NCBI RefSeq assembly: GCF_003287455.1
Contig: NZ_PRLC01000007.1
Location: 1-64,000, forward strand
DNA: 64,000 nucleotides
DNA from: Faecalibacterium hattorii
Lineage (GTDB): Bacteria; Bacillota; Clostridia; Oscillospirales; Ruminococcaceae
Direction of reading: 5' to 3'
Of this stretch, positions 1-7,983 are shown in pieces. Made by a program: the position numbers and the translations under genes. How positions within the stretch are numbered: position 1 is the first letter of the stretch; each line of letters opens with the position of its first letter. The notes beneath the pieces were generated by a model. It saw only the letters and a program-made list of their open reading frames with translations. It did no database searches and was not told the DNA's origin.

Positions 1-103
1 TGTTTACCGTGTTTTTCCAACACGAAAATAGGTTCCGTTACAAGTTTTTCGATATTGTTCAATTTTCAAGGTCCTGTGAGCGCCTCAGCCTTTCGGCTGA
101 CGA
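1..103 (-). other. 5' leader of an rRNA operon (16S gene lies off the left edge)
   Basis: Read on the minus strand, this stretch follows two consensus promoters and contains a CCTTGAAAATTGAACAATA-type string, which is characteristic of Firmicute rRNA leaders and spacers. It has no open reading frame. A short hairpin (CAGCC, then CGAAAG, then GGCTG) lies near 87-102. The assignment to rRNA is inference from promoter strength and leader sequence, because the mature 16S would begin beyond base 1. Confidence 0.65.
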
Positions 104-110
104 CTTGATT

Positions 111-139
111 ATTTTATCACAGAAGTGATTTTTTGTCAA
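111..139 (-). promoter_or_regulatory. rRNA-type promoter P2 (proximal)
   Basis: On the minus strand, TTGACA (134-139) is separated by exactly 17 bp from TAAAAT (111-116). It is the promoter nearer the left edge and drives transcription leftwards out of the window. Confidence 0.75.
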
Positions 140-295
140 GCTCTTTTTTTCGAAGCTGTCGAACTTTCTGAACTTGGAGCGCCTCGAAACCTCTCAAATC
201 TCTTTGGTGTTTCTTGACGTCTATTGGTTCTTTTCTTCAGCTTCTCACTGAGACTTCGGAAGTCATTCTTTTGCCTCAGCGCTTGGCGCTCAAGT

Positions 296-324
296 ATAAT
301 ACCACATGCCCGCCCGTTTGGCAA
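296..324 (-). promoter_or_regulatory. rRNA-type promoter P1 (distal, tandem)
   Basis: On the minus strand, TTGCCA (319-324) is followed after 17 bp by TATTAT (296-301). It lies about 185 bp upstream of the second promoter, and tandem promoters are the usual arrangement of rRNA operons. Bases 325-480 are AT-rich with A/T tracts on the minus strand, like an UP-element region. No gene is seen in 1-775 apart from these elements and the nrdD control region. Confidence 0.7.
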
Positions 325-630
325 CCCCTTTTTTCAACTTTTTTGCCCTCTTTTTTCGCTTTGTCTCTTTTTGCTAGTTTTTTGTTCCTTTTCAACACTC
401 TCTTTGACAAGCTTGGATACAAGGTCTTCTCCGGGGCTTTTCTTTCTGTTCTGTCCCTATATAATGTAATAATATAAGAGCTCCGTATAGATGCCAGCGG
501 ATATTACGAGCCGGAATGCGGATACTATCCCTGCACTGCTTGTCAAGACCTTTGCGTTCAAATTTTGCCCCGAAAATCTCTCCGTATTTTTGGTCAAACT
601 TCCGAAACACAAAATGTAGTGGTCTATCCA

Positions 631-658
631 TTGACATATCACTAAATAGTGATATGAT
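631..658 (+). promoter_or_regulatory. nrdD promoter with a palindromic operator in the spacer
   Basis: TTGACA (631-636) and TATGAT (653-658) are 16 bp apart. The spacer is filled by a perfect inverted repeat at 636-655, with 9-bp arms (ATATCACTA / TAGTGATAT) around AA. A repressor bound here would block RNA polymerase. The core CACTA-AA-TAGTG resembles an NrdR box but is 2 bp shorter than the usual consensus, so the cognate regulator is uncertain. Confidence 0.7.
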
Positions 659-775
659 AGAAGCACATTCAAACGAATTGATTCTACGGCATTTTGCGGG
701 CGGCTCTGGCAAAAAGGGGACGCCCGTTTGAACTGCGGCAAAGAGTGCAACCCGATAAAAAGATGGAGGAAAGCC

Positions 776-2947
776 ATGAAGATCATCAAGCGCAACGGCT
801 CGGAGGTTCCTTTCGATATTACCAAGATCATCACCGCTGTTACCAAAGCCAGCGATTCCGTAAGCGGCAAGAGCCGCCTGACCCGCGAGCAGATCACCCA
901 GATCGCTGCGGAGGTCACGGACCAGTGCCAGTCCCTGAATCGCGCGGTCAGCGTGGAAGAGATTCAGGATATGGTGGAGAACAAGTTGATGGACATGAAG
1001 GCCCACGACATTGCCCGCCACTACATCACCTATCGGTATGTCCAGAGCCTGAAGCGCCAGACCAACACCACCGACGAGCGCATCCTGAGCCTGATCGAGT
1101 GCCAGAACGAAGAGGTCAAGCAGGAGAACGCCAACAAGAACCCCACCGTGAACAGCGTTCAGCGTGACTACATGGCCGGCGAGATCTCCAAGGACCTGAC
1201 CGCCCGTCTGCTGCTGGACCCGGAGATCGTCAAGGCCCATCAGGAGGGCCTGATCCACTTCCACGATTCCGATTACTTTGCCCAGCACATGCACAACTGC
1301 GATCTGGTCAATCTGGAAGATATGCTCCAGAACGGCACCGTCATCTCCGGCACTTATATTGAAAAGCCCCACAGCTTTTCCACCGCCTGCAACATTGCGA
1401 CCCAGATCATCGCACAGGTGGCGTCCAACCAGTACGGCGGCCAGAGCATCAGCCTGACTCACCTCGCCCCCTTCGTGGATGTCTCCCGCAAGAAGATTGC
1501 CGCCGAGGTCGAGACCGAGATGGAGGGCCTGAACGTCTCCGCCGAGCGGAAGAAGGCCATCGTCGAGCGCCGTCTGCGCAACGAGATCAACCGCGGCGTC
1601 CAGACCATCCAGTATCAGGTCGTCACCCTGATGACCACCAACGGTCAGGCTCCGTTCATCACCGTCTTCATGTATCTGGGAGAGGCCCGGAACGCGCAGG
1701 AGAAGGCCGACCTTGCCATCATCATCGAGGAGACCATCCGCCAGCGGTATCAGGGCGTCAAGAATGAGGCGGGCGTTTGGATCACCCCGGCCTTCCCGAA
1801 GCTGATCTATGTGCTGGAAGAGGACAACATCCGCCCCGGCACCCCGTATTACTACCTGACCGAACTGGCCGCCAAGTGCACCGCCAAGCGGATGGTGCCC
1901 GACTACATCTCCGAGAAGAAAATGCTGGAGATGAAGATCGACAAAAATGGCGAGGGCCATTGCTATACCTGCATGGGCTGCCGCAGCTTCCTGACCCCGT
2001 ATGTGGACCCGGAGACCGGCAAGCCCAAGTATTACGGCCGCTTCAATCAGGGCGTCGTCACCATCAACTTGGTGGATGTGGCCCTGTCCTCCGGTGGCAA
2101 CTTTGAGAAGTTCTGGAAGATCTTCGACGAGCGTCTGGCCCTCTGCCATCGTGCCCTTCAGGCACGCCACAAGCGGCTGCTGGGCACCCCCAGCGACGCT
2201 GCCCCGATCCTGTGGCAGTACGGCGCGCTGGCCCGTCTGAAGAAGGGCGAGAAGATCGACAAGCTGCTCTTCGGCGGCTACTCCACCATCAGCCTCGGCT
2301 ATGCCGGCCTGTATGAGTGCGTCAAGTATATGACCGGCCGCAGCCACACCGACGCCGGTGCCAAGCCCTTTGCCCTGAGCGTGATGCAGCACATGAACGA
2401 CAAGTGCAATGAGTGGAAGAAGGCTGAGAACATCGACTACTCCCTCTACGGCACCCCGCTGGAATCCACGACCTACAAGTTCGCCAAGTGTCTCCAGAAG
2501 CGGTTTGGCATCGTGCCCGGCATCACCGACAAGAACTATATCACCAACAGCTACCATGTCCATGTGTCCGAGCCCATCGATGCCTTCACCAAGCTGAAGT
2601 TCGAGAGCGAGTTCCAGAGGCTGTCGCCGGGCGGCGCCATCAGCTATGTGGAAGTACCCAACATGCAGGACAATCTGGAAGCCGTCATAAGCGTGCTGCA
2701 GTTCATCTACGACAACATCATGTACGCCGAGTTGAACACGAAGTCCGACTACTGCCAGTGCTGCGGCTACGACGGCGAGATCAAGATCGTTGAGGACGAC
2801 GGCAAGCTGGTGTGGGAGTGCCCCAAGTGCGGCAACCGCGACCAGAATAAGCTGAACGTCGCCCGCCGCACCTGCGGTTACATCGGCACTCAGTTCTGGA
2901 ATCAGGGCCGCACGCAGGAGATCAAGGACCGCGTTTTACACCTGTGA
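776..2947 (+). CDS. nrdD: Anaerobic ribonucleoside-triphosphate reductase (class III)
   Basis: Reduces ribonucleoside triphosphates to deoxy forms under anoxia, using a glycyl radical. The 723-residue product begins with an ATP-cone (MKIIKRNGSEVPFDITKI) and continues through the ten-stranded barrel. It ends with a zinc site (CQCC and CPKC pairs) and the glycyl-radical loop RRTCGYIGTQFW followed by NQGR, about 20 residues from the C-terminus. I chose the ATG at 776 because GGAGG lies just upstream; an in-frame start at 728 would add 16 residues without a ribosome site. The activase gene nrdG follows 58 bp later, and the palindrome-bearing promoter at 631-658 is the likely control point. Confidence 0.97.
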   Translation: MKIIKRNGSEVPFDITKIITAVTKASDSVSGKSRLTREQITQIAAEVTDQCQSLNRAVSVEEIQDMVENKLMDMKAHDIARHYITYRYVQSLKRQTNTTDERILSLIECQNEEVKQENANKNPTVNSVQRDYMAGEISKDLTARLLLDPEIVKAHQEGLIHFHDSDYFAQHMHNCDLVNLEDMLQNGTVISGTYIEKPHSFSTACNIATQIIAQVASNQYGGQSISLTHLAPFVDVSRKKIAAEVETEMEGLNVSAERKKAIVERRLRNEINRGVQTIQYQVVTLMTTNGQAPFITVFMYLGEARNAQEKADLAIIIEETIRQRYQGVKNEAGVWITPAFPKLIYVLEEDNIRPGTPYYYLTELAAKCTAKRMVPDYISEKKMLEMKIDKNGEGHCYTCMGCRSFLTPYVDPETGKPKYYGRFNQGVVTINLVDVALSSGGNFEKFWKIFDERLALCHRALQARHKRLLGTPSDAAPILWQYGALARLKKGEKIDKLLFGGYSTISLGYAGLYECVKYMTGRSHTDAGAKPFALSVMQHMNDKCNEWKKAENIDYSLYGTPLESTTYKFAKCLQKRFGIVPGITDKNYITNSYHVHVSEPIDAFTKLKFESEFQRLSPGGAISYVEVPNMQDNLEAVISVLQFIYDNIMYAELNTKSDYCQCCGYDGEIKIVEDDGKLVWECPKCGNRDQNKLNVARRTCGYIGTQFWNQGRTQEIKDRVLHL

Positions 2948-3005
2948 CCTTCTCAGGCGCATCGCGCAAGCGATGACGGAAGGAGTCAATTTTCTGATAT
3001 TTACC

Positions 3006-3557
3006 ATGAATTACGCTACCATTAAATACTATGACATCGCCAACGGCCCCGGCGTGCGGACGAGTGTGTTCGTCTCTGGGTGCCGCCACCACTGCCCCGG
3101 CTGCTTCAACGAGGTGGCATGGGATTTCGGCTATGGCAAGCCCTTCGACAAGGCCATCCGCAACGAGGTCTTCGCCTCCTGCCAGCCCGCCTACATCACC
3201 GGGCTGAGCCTTCTGGGCGGCGAGCCCATGGAGCCGGAAAACCAGCGGGAACTTCTCCCCTTCGTCCGGAATTTCAAAGCCCTCTACCCAAACAAGACCA
3301 TTTGGTGCTACTCCGGCTATACGTGGGAGCAGCTCACCGGCAAGGACCCTTGTCCCGCCCGGTGCGAAGTCACCGACGAGCTGCTGGCCCTGCTGGACGT
3401 CCTCGTAGACGGCCGCTTCCTCGAGGCAAAGCACGATATCTCCCTGCGCTTCCGCGGCAGCTCCAATCAGCGTCTGCTGGATGTGCCCAAATCTCTTGCC
3501 GCCGGGCAGCCGGTCTGGTGGGAGGATGAGAAGGTCTTCGCCACGCATACGATGTAA
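3006..3557 (+). CDS. nrdG: Anaerobic ribonucleotide reductase activating protein (radical SAM)
   Basis: Generates the glycyl radical on NrdD by reductive cleavage of S-adenosylmethionine. The N-terminus MNYATIKYYDIANGPGVRTS matches the family start and is followed by the iron-sulfur motif CRHHCPGC (CxxxCxxC). The product of 183 residues is of normal length. The start at 3006 is chosen from family similarity. The nearest good ribosome site (GGAAGGAG, about 2978-2985) is rather far upstream, so a slightly earlier non-ATG start is possible; the in-frame ATG at 2973 has no ribosome site. It is co-transcribed with nrdD and ends at a strong terminator shared with convergent recQ. Confidence 0.95.
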   Translation: MNYATIKYYDIANGPGVRTSVFVSGCRHHCPGCFNEVAWDFGYGKPFDKAIRNEVFASCQPAYITGLSLLGGEPMEPENQRELLPFVRNFKALYPNKTIWCYSGYTWEQLTGKDPCPARCEVTDELLALLDVLVDGRFLEAKHDISLRFRGSSNQRLLDVPKSLAAGQPVWWEDEKVFATHTM

Positions 3558-3562
3558 CAACA

Positions 3563-3614
3563 AAGCGTTCTGGTTTCCACCGCCCGGCAGGGCAATGTGG
3601 AAACCAGAACGCTT
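3563..3614. terminator. Bidirectional terminator between nrdG and recQ
   Basis: A perfect 18-bp stem (3563-3580 with 3597-3614) starts AAGCGTTCTGG and ends in TTTTCGTTT on the plus strand. The same hairpin serves convergent recQ on the minus strand. Confidence 0.9.
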
Positions 3615-3619
3615 TTCGT

Positions 3620-5200
3620 TTATCGTGACTCCACCGCGTCCTCGATGATGCGGAGGAAGTCCCGGCCATAGTGGGCGGCTTTCTTTTCGCCCACGCCCGT
3701 GATGTTCAGCAGCTCGTCGAGGCTGAGGGGCTTCTTCTGCGTCATCTCGCGGAGGGTGGCGTCGTTGAAGATCATATAAGCGGGCACCTTCTGCTTCGCG
3801 GCCAGCCGCTTGCGCAGGGCATACAGCCCGGCCAGCAGCTTTTCGTCGGCTTCGCTCAGCGGTTCGGCATCGGCTGCGCGGCGGCGGGCACCGGCCAGAC
3901 GCTTGGCGCTGGCGGCGGCGCGCTCCTTGGCCTGTGCGGCTTGCTGCTGCATCTCCTCGGCGGCCTGTTCCGACATCCGGCAGTTGGAGCAGTTGCCGCA
4001 TCTGGGGGCCGCAGCCTCGCCGAAGTAGTTGAGCAGAAAGCTCCGCAGACAGCGCGGCGTCGTGGAATAGAAGGTCATGTACTTGAGCCGTTCCTCGGCT
4101 TTGCGGGCCGCTTCGGCTTTGACGTCCGCCGGGAGGCCGTTGTCCGCTTCCATCTCCTTGTCGATGAAGAAGCGGATGGTCCGCACGTCGGTGCCGGAGT
4201 AGAGCAGGGTGCAGCGAGCCGGTTCCCCGTCGCGGCCCGCGCGGCCCGCCTCCTGATAGTAACTTTCCAGATCCTTGGGCATATTGTAATGAATGACGAA
4301 CCGGACGTTGGGCTTGTCGATGCCCATGCCAAAGGCGTTGGTGGCCACCATGATCTGCACCCGGTCGTAAAGGAAATCGTCCTGATTTTTCCGCCGGGTC
4401 TCCGGGTCGAGCTTGGCGTGATACGCCGCCGCCCGGATGCCCCGGCTCTGAAGCAGACGGGTCGTCTCGTCCACCTGCTTGGTAGTGCTGCAATAGATGA
4501 TGCCCGCGTTGTCCCGCTCTTTGAGCACCAAATCCAGCAGGACCCGCGGCTTTTCGCTGGGCAGGGCCCGGCGGGTGCCGAAGTAGAGATTCGGGCGGTC
4601 GAAGCTGGTGATGACCTCATAGGGGTCGTGGAGATCCAGATGGCTGCGGATGTCGTCCCGGACATGGGCGGTGGCCGTGGCCGTGAAGGCTCCGATGACC
4701 GGGCGCTTGGGCAGGGTCTCCACGAACTCTTTGATGCGGAGGTAGCTGGGGCGGAAGTCCTGCCCCCACTGGCTGATGCAGTGGGCCTCGTCCACTGTCA
4801 CCATACTGATCTCCCGCTCCTGCGCAAACCGCTGGAAGCCCGGCATCTCCAACCGCTCCGGGGCCACATAGATGATCTTATACCAGCCCTCCCGCGCACG
4901 GCGGAGCATCAGGGCCTTCTGGTGATCGGTCAGGCTGTTGTTCAGGAACGCCGCCGCCACGCCGGCCTGTACCAGCGCCCCCACCTGATCTTTCATCAGG
5001 CTGACCAGCGGCGACACCACGATGGTGATGCCCGGCAGCAGCAGCGCAGGCACCTGATAGCAGATGGACTTGCCCGCACCGGTGGGCATCACGGCCAGAA
5101 CGTCCTGCCCGGCCAGCAGCCGGGAGACGATCTGCTCCTGTCCGGGGCGGAAGCCGTCATAGCCGAACACTTTTTTTAAGATCGAATGCGGGTTTTCCAT
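3620..5200 (-). CDS. recQ: ATP-dependent DNA helicase RecQ
   Basis: A 3'-5' DNA helicase for recombinational repair and stalled forks. In the 526-residue product, Walker A is MPTGAGKS (about 38-45), the helicase box is DEAH (VDEAHCISQWG), and motif VI is QEAGRAGRDG. The RecQ zinc cysteines include CGNCSNC, and an HRDC-like domain lies at the C-terminus (LDELLNITGVGEKKAAHYG). The start at 5200 has GGAGGAACTC directly upstream; a longer in-frame start at 5299 lacks a site. An extended -10 box (TGGTATACT on the minus strand, about 5250) is a plausible promoter. The region between the RQC zinc domain and HRDC is short and Ala-rich. Confidence 0.95.
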   Translation of the reverse strand: MENPHSILKKVFGYDGFRPGQEQIVSRLLAGQDVLAVMPTGAGKSICYQVPALLLPGITIVVSPLVSLMKDQVGALVQAGVAAAFLNNSLTDHQKALMLRRAREGWYKIIYVAPERLEMPGFQRFAQEREISMVTVDEAHCISQWGQDFRPSYLRIKEFVETLPKRPVIGAFTATATAHVRDDIRSHLDLHDPYEVITSFDRPNLYFGTRRALPSEKPRVLLDLVLKERDNAGIIYCSTTKQVDETTRLLQSRGIRAAAYHAKLDPETRRKNQDDFLYDRVQIMVATNAFGMGIDKPNVRFVIHYNMPKDLESYYQEAGRAGRDGEPARCTLLYSGTDVRTIRFFIDKEMEADNGLPADVKAEAARKAEERLKYMTFYSTTPRCLRSFLLNYFGEAAAPRCGNCSNCRMSEQAAEEMQQQAAQAKERAAASAKRLAGARRRAADAEPLSEADEKLLAGLYALRKRLAAKQKVPAYMIFNDATLREMTQKKPLSLDELLNITGVGEKKAAHYGRDFLRIIEDAVESR

Positions 5201-5356
5201 GAGTTCCTCCGTTATAATAGATGAGCACTGCCTTTGGAGCCTTACCAGTATACCACAAAAAACGCCGGTTTGCGCGCCGGAGGGCCTCCTTTTTGGCAAA
5301 ACGAACGAAATGTCACAAGGATTTTTTTACAATTGATAGCTTTTCAGGCGCGAAAA

Positions 5357-5365
5357 TGATATAAT
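5357..5365 (+). promoter_or_regulatory. Extended -10 promoter for the glycosyltransferase gene
   Basis: TGATATAAT matches the extended -10 form (TGN then TATAAT at 5360-5365). No good -35 hexamer sits at the standard distance; TTGATA lies 21 bp upstream. Confidence 0.5.
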
Positions 5366-5432
5366 GAGACTACATATCTCCATCCCGGCTGTTTTTTGTG
5401 CCGGACCCAACGAAAAAGGAGCATTTTAAACC

Positions 5433-6458
5433 ATGCAGAAATTGATCACATTTGCAGTCCCCTGCTATAATTCTGCCGCTTATATGCGTCACTGCATCGA
5501 GACCCTGCTCTCCGCCGGAGAACAGGCCGAGATCATCCTCGTGGACGACGGTTCCGTCAAGGACGAGACCCCCGCCATCTGCGACGAATATGCCGAGAAG
5601 TACCCCACCATCGTCAAGGCCATCCATCAGGAGAACGGCGGCCACGGCGAGGGCGTCAATCAGGGCATCCGGAACGCCACCGGCCTGTACTACAAGGTCG
5701 TGGACAGCGACGACTGGCTCGACACCGCCGCCCTCAAGACCGTGCTGGCCAAGCTGCAGACCCTCGCGGCCCGCGGCACCGCCCCCGACCTGATGATCTG
5801 CAACTATGTGTACGAGCATGTGGAGGACAACACCAGCCACACCGTCCGCTACACCAACGTCTTCCCGGAGAACCGGCTCTTCACTTGGATGCACGTGGGC
5901 CATTTCCGCCCGGACCAGAACCTGCTGATGCACTCGGTCATCTACCGCACGCAGGTGCTGCGGGACTGCGGCATGGTGCTGCCCAAGCACACCTTCTATG
6001 TGGACAACATCTTCGTCTACCAGCCGCTGCCCTACGTCAAGAGCATGTACTACATGAACCTTGACCTCTACCGCTACTTCATCGGCCGCTCCGACCAGAG
6101 CGTGAACGAGAGCGTCATGGTCAAGCGTGTAGACCAGCAGCTCCGTGTCACCAAGCACATGATCGATTGTCAGGACCTCGACGCCCTCAAGAACGAGAAG
6201 CGTCTGCGCAGCTACATGCTGCACTACCTGTCCATGATGATGGCCGTCAGCGATATCTTCCTGCTGCTGGACGGCAGCGCCGAGGCCAAGGCCAAGAAGG
6301 CCGACCTGTGGAGCTACCTCAAGGCCCACACCAGCCCCGCCGTCTTCCACTCCATCCGCTACGGCTTCGGCGGCGTGACCAACCTCAACTTCCCCAAGGG
6401 GGATACCATCGTCATCGGCTGCTACCGCATCGCGCAGAAGCTCTTCAAATTCAACTAA
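5433..6458 (+). CDS. Family 2 glycosyltransferase
   Basis: Transfers a sugar from a nucleotide donor, probably to a cell-surface glycan. The 341-residue GT-A fold product shows FAVPCYNSAAY at the start, the nucleotide-binding LVDDGS (about 36-41) and the metal-binding SDDW (DXD-like, about 91-94). The C-terminal 120 residues are helical and not distinctive. AAAAAGGAG lies 12 bases before the ATG. It is a single gene with its own promoter and a terminator at 6496-6533. The acceptor cannot be told from sequence. Confidence 0.9.
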   Translation: MQKLITFAVPCYNSAAYMRHCIETLLSAGEQAEIILVDDGSVKDETPAICDEYAEKYPTIVKAIHQENGGHGEGVNQGIRNATGLYYKVVDSDDWLDTAALKTVLAKLQTLAARGTAPDLMICNYVYEHVEDNTSHTVRYTNVFPENRLFTWMHVGHFRPDQNLLMHSVIYRTQVLRDCGMVLPKHTFYVDNIFVYQPLPYVKSMYYMNLDLYRYFIGRSDQSVNESVMVKRVDQQLRVTKHMIDCQDLDALKNEKRLRSYMLHYLSMMMAVSDIFLLLDGSAEAKAKKADLWSYLKAHTSPAVFHSIRYGFGGVTNLNFPKGDTIVIGCYRIAQKLFKFN

Positions 6459-6495
6459 AATAAAACTTGTTGTTTCTTTTGGAATAATGTTGCCG

Positions 6496-6533
6496 AACCG
6501 GGCAGCTGGGTCACATCCAGCTGCCCGGTTTTC
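6496..6533 (+). terminator. Intrinsic terminator after the glycosyltransferase
   Basis: Perfect 14-bp stem (AACCGGGCAGCTGG, 6496-6509, pairing with 6517-6530), followed by TTTTCGTTT. Confidence 0.85.
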
Positions 6534-6580
6534 GTTTGGATACAAGCTCGTTAAGAAAACTTCAGAGTTGAGCCTTGTGA

Positions 6581-7381
6581 AATGTTGTTGCCATCGACGA
6601 CGCCGTGGGTCTGGTGCTCTTTTCGGCTTCCTTCGGCGTGGCGAACGCGCTGGAGCAGGGCCGCATCGACCCCCTCAGCGTCATCGTCGAGCCGCTGGTG
6701 GAGATCGTCATCTCACTGGGGCTGGGTGCGCTGGCCGGTTTTGTGCTCAACCAGCTGGAAGTCTACTTCCACTCCCGCTCCAAGCGCATGAGCCTCTCCG
6801 TCGCCTTTGTCCTGCTGACGGTGGGCCTCTCGATGCTCTCCTTCCAGATCGGGCCGGTGCACTGCAGCTTCTCTCTGCTGCTGGTCTGCATGATGACGGG
6901 CACCGTCTTCTGCAACATCTGCCCCACTTCCGATGAGCTGATGGACCGCCTCGACCGCTGGGTGTCGCCGGTGAACATCCTTTTCTTCGTCCTCAGCGGC
7001 GCAGAGCTGGACCTGAACATCCTGTCGAACCCGCTGGTGCTCCTCATCGGCGTGGTGTACATCACCTCCCGCTCGCTGGGCAAGATCAGCGGCTCCTACG
7101 TGAGCTGCCGCGCCACCCACTGCAGCGAGAGGATCCAGAAGTATCTTGGCATCACGCTGCTGCCGCAGGCCGGTGTGGCGCTGGGCATGGCAGCCGAAGC
7201 CGCCGAACTTTCCGACGGCCACATGGTGCGGAACGTCGTGCTTTTCTCAGTGCTCGTGTATGAGCTGGTCGGCCCGACCCTGACCAAGTTCAGCCTGACC
7301 GCCGCCGGTGAGATCGAACCGGAAGGCCGTACCAGCGCCCGTACCGCCAACAAACCGGAGGCACCCGTCACCTTGGACTGA
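6581..7381 (+). pseudogene. Cation:proton antiporter, 5'-truncated
   Basis: The frame opens after an in-frame TGA at 6578-6580 and at once reads NVVAIDDAVGLVLFSASFG. That is the conserved mid-protein segment of CPA-type Na+/H+ (Kef/Nha-like) antiporters, with the ion-binding DD pair. The remaining roughly 265 residues keep the last membrane segments (for example SLGLGALAGFVL and LGITLLPQAGVALGMA) and a hydrophilic tail. The first half of the transporter is absent, and no ribosome site precedes the internal GTG at 6605. Homology begins 50 bp after the upstream terminator, marking a deletion junction. It is probably nonfunctional. Confidence 0.75.
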
Positions 7382-7397
7382 TCTCAAGAAACAAAAA

Positions 7398-7442
7398 GGG
7401 GCTGCTGCACATCGTTTCGCCGAATGTGCAGCAGCTCCTTTT
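7398..7442. terminator. Terminator between the antiporter remnant and the DUF5662-type gene
   Basis: A 15-bp stem (GGGGCTGCTGCACAT, 7398-7412, with 7424-7438; one G-U pair) is followed by TTTTG on the plus strand and A/T-rich sequence on the other. It serves the convergent genes. Confidence 0.8.
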
Positions 7443-7446
7443 GTTC

Positions 7447-7983
7447 TCAGTAGGTATCCGAGCAGCCCAGTAATAATTTCATGTAGGCGAAGGTCCGCTC
7501 CTGCCCAAGGTCGCGTACCATTTTCAGCAGCTTTTCCAGCAGGGCACGGGTCTCCGGGTGGAGCATGTAATGATCCTTGCTGTGCTCGTAGTATTCCCAC
7601 GGGGAGGCATCGGTGTATTTTTCGCCCAGATAGATCTGGCTGGCCGCCACCCGGTCGCAGATCATCTCGCAGACATACCGCAGCGGCATCTTCATGCCGG
7701 TCATGCCGGATTTATTGGAGCTGTAGTCGATCCAGTATTCGAGGTGGTGCTTGTTCCGGCCCTTGTGGTGGAGCCACGCCGAGGAGTAGCCCTTGGCATC
7801 CCGCTCGGCCTCGTTGGGGCTGTGGTCGCCCTGATAGTAGATGCAGCCGGGGATGAACTCCGTGGGGCTGTATTTGCTCAGGTCGTGGGCCAAGCCCTGC
7901 TCGTACAGGCCGCATTCAAAGCAGTATTTCATCACCAGCAGCTTGTGGCGGGTGATGGTCTCAAAATGGCCTAGGATGTTCAT
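7447..7983 (-). CDS. DUF5662 family protein
   Basis: A soluble 178-residue protein starting MNILGHFETITRHKLLV, with several conserved His and Asp residues (GLAHDLSKYSPTEF, WLHHKGRNKHH). This pattern fits DUF5662, a family of unknown function common in gut Firmicutes and Bacteroidetes. The clustered His/Asp suggest metal binding, which is inference. Its ATG overlaps the stop codon of the upstream glycosyltransferase (ATGA at 7980-7983), so the two are probably translationally coupled at the end of the polysaccharide operon. Confidence 0.8.
   Translation of the reverse strand: MNILGHFETITRHKLLVMKYCFECGLYEQGLAHDLSKYSPTEFIPGCIYYQGDHSPNEAERDAKGYSSAWLHHKGRNKHHLEYWIDYSSNKSGMTGMKMPLRYVCEMICDRVAASQIYLGEKYTDASPWEYYEHSKDHYMLHPETRALLEKLLKMVRDLGQERTFAYMKLLLGCSDTY

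Noticed and set aside
636-655. Canonical NrdR box
   Set aside because: Spacing between the half-sites is 2 bp shorter than the usual box and only one copy is present, so it is reported only as a palindrome.
392-2563. 723-codon minus-strand ORF opposite nrdD
   Set aside because: Mirror-frame shadow of nrdD caused by GC-rich third positions; no ribosome site, low-complexity composition.
3671-5179. 502-codon plus-strand ORF opposite recQ
   Set aside because: Antisense shadow of a clear recQ gene.
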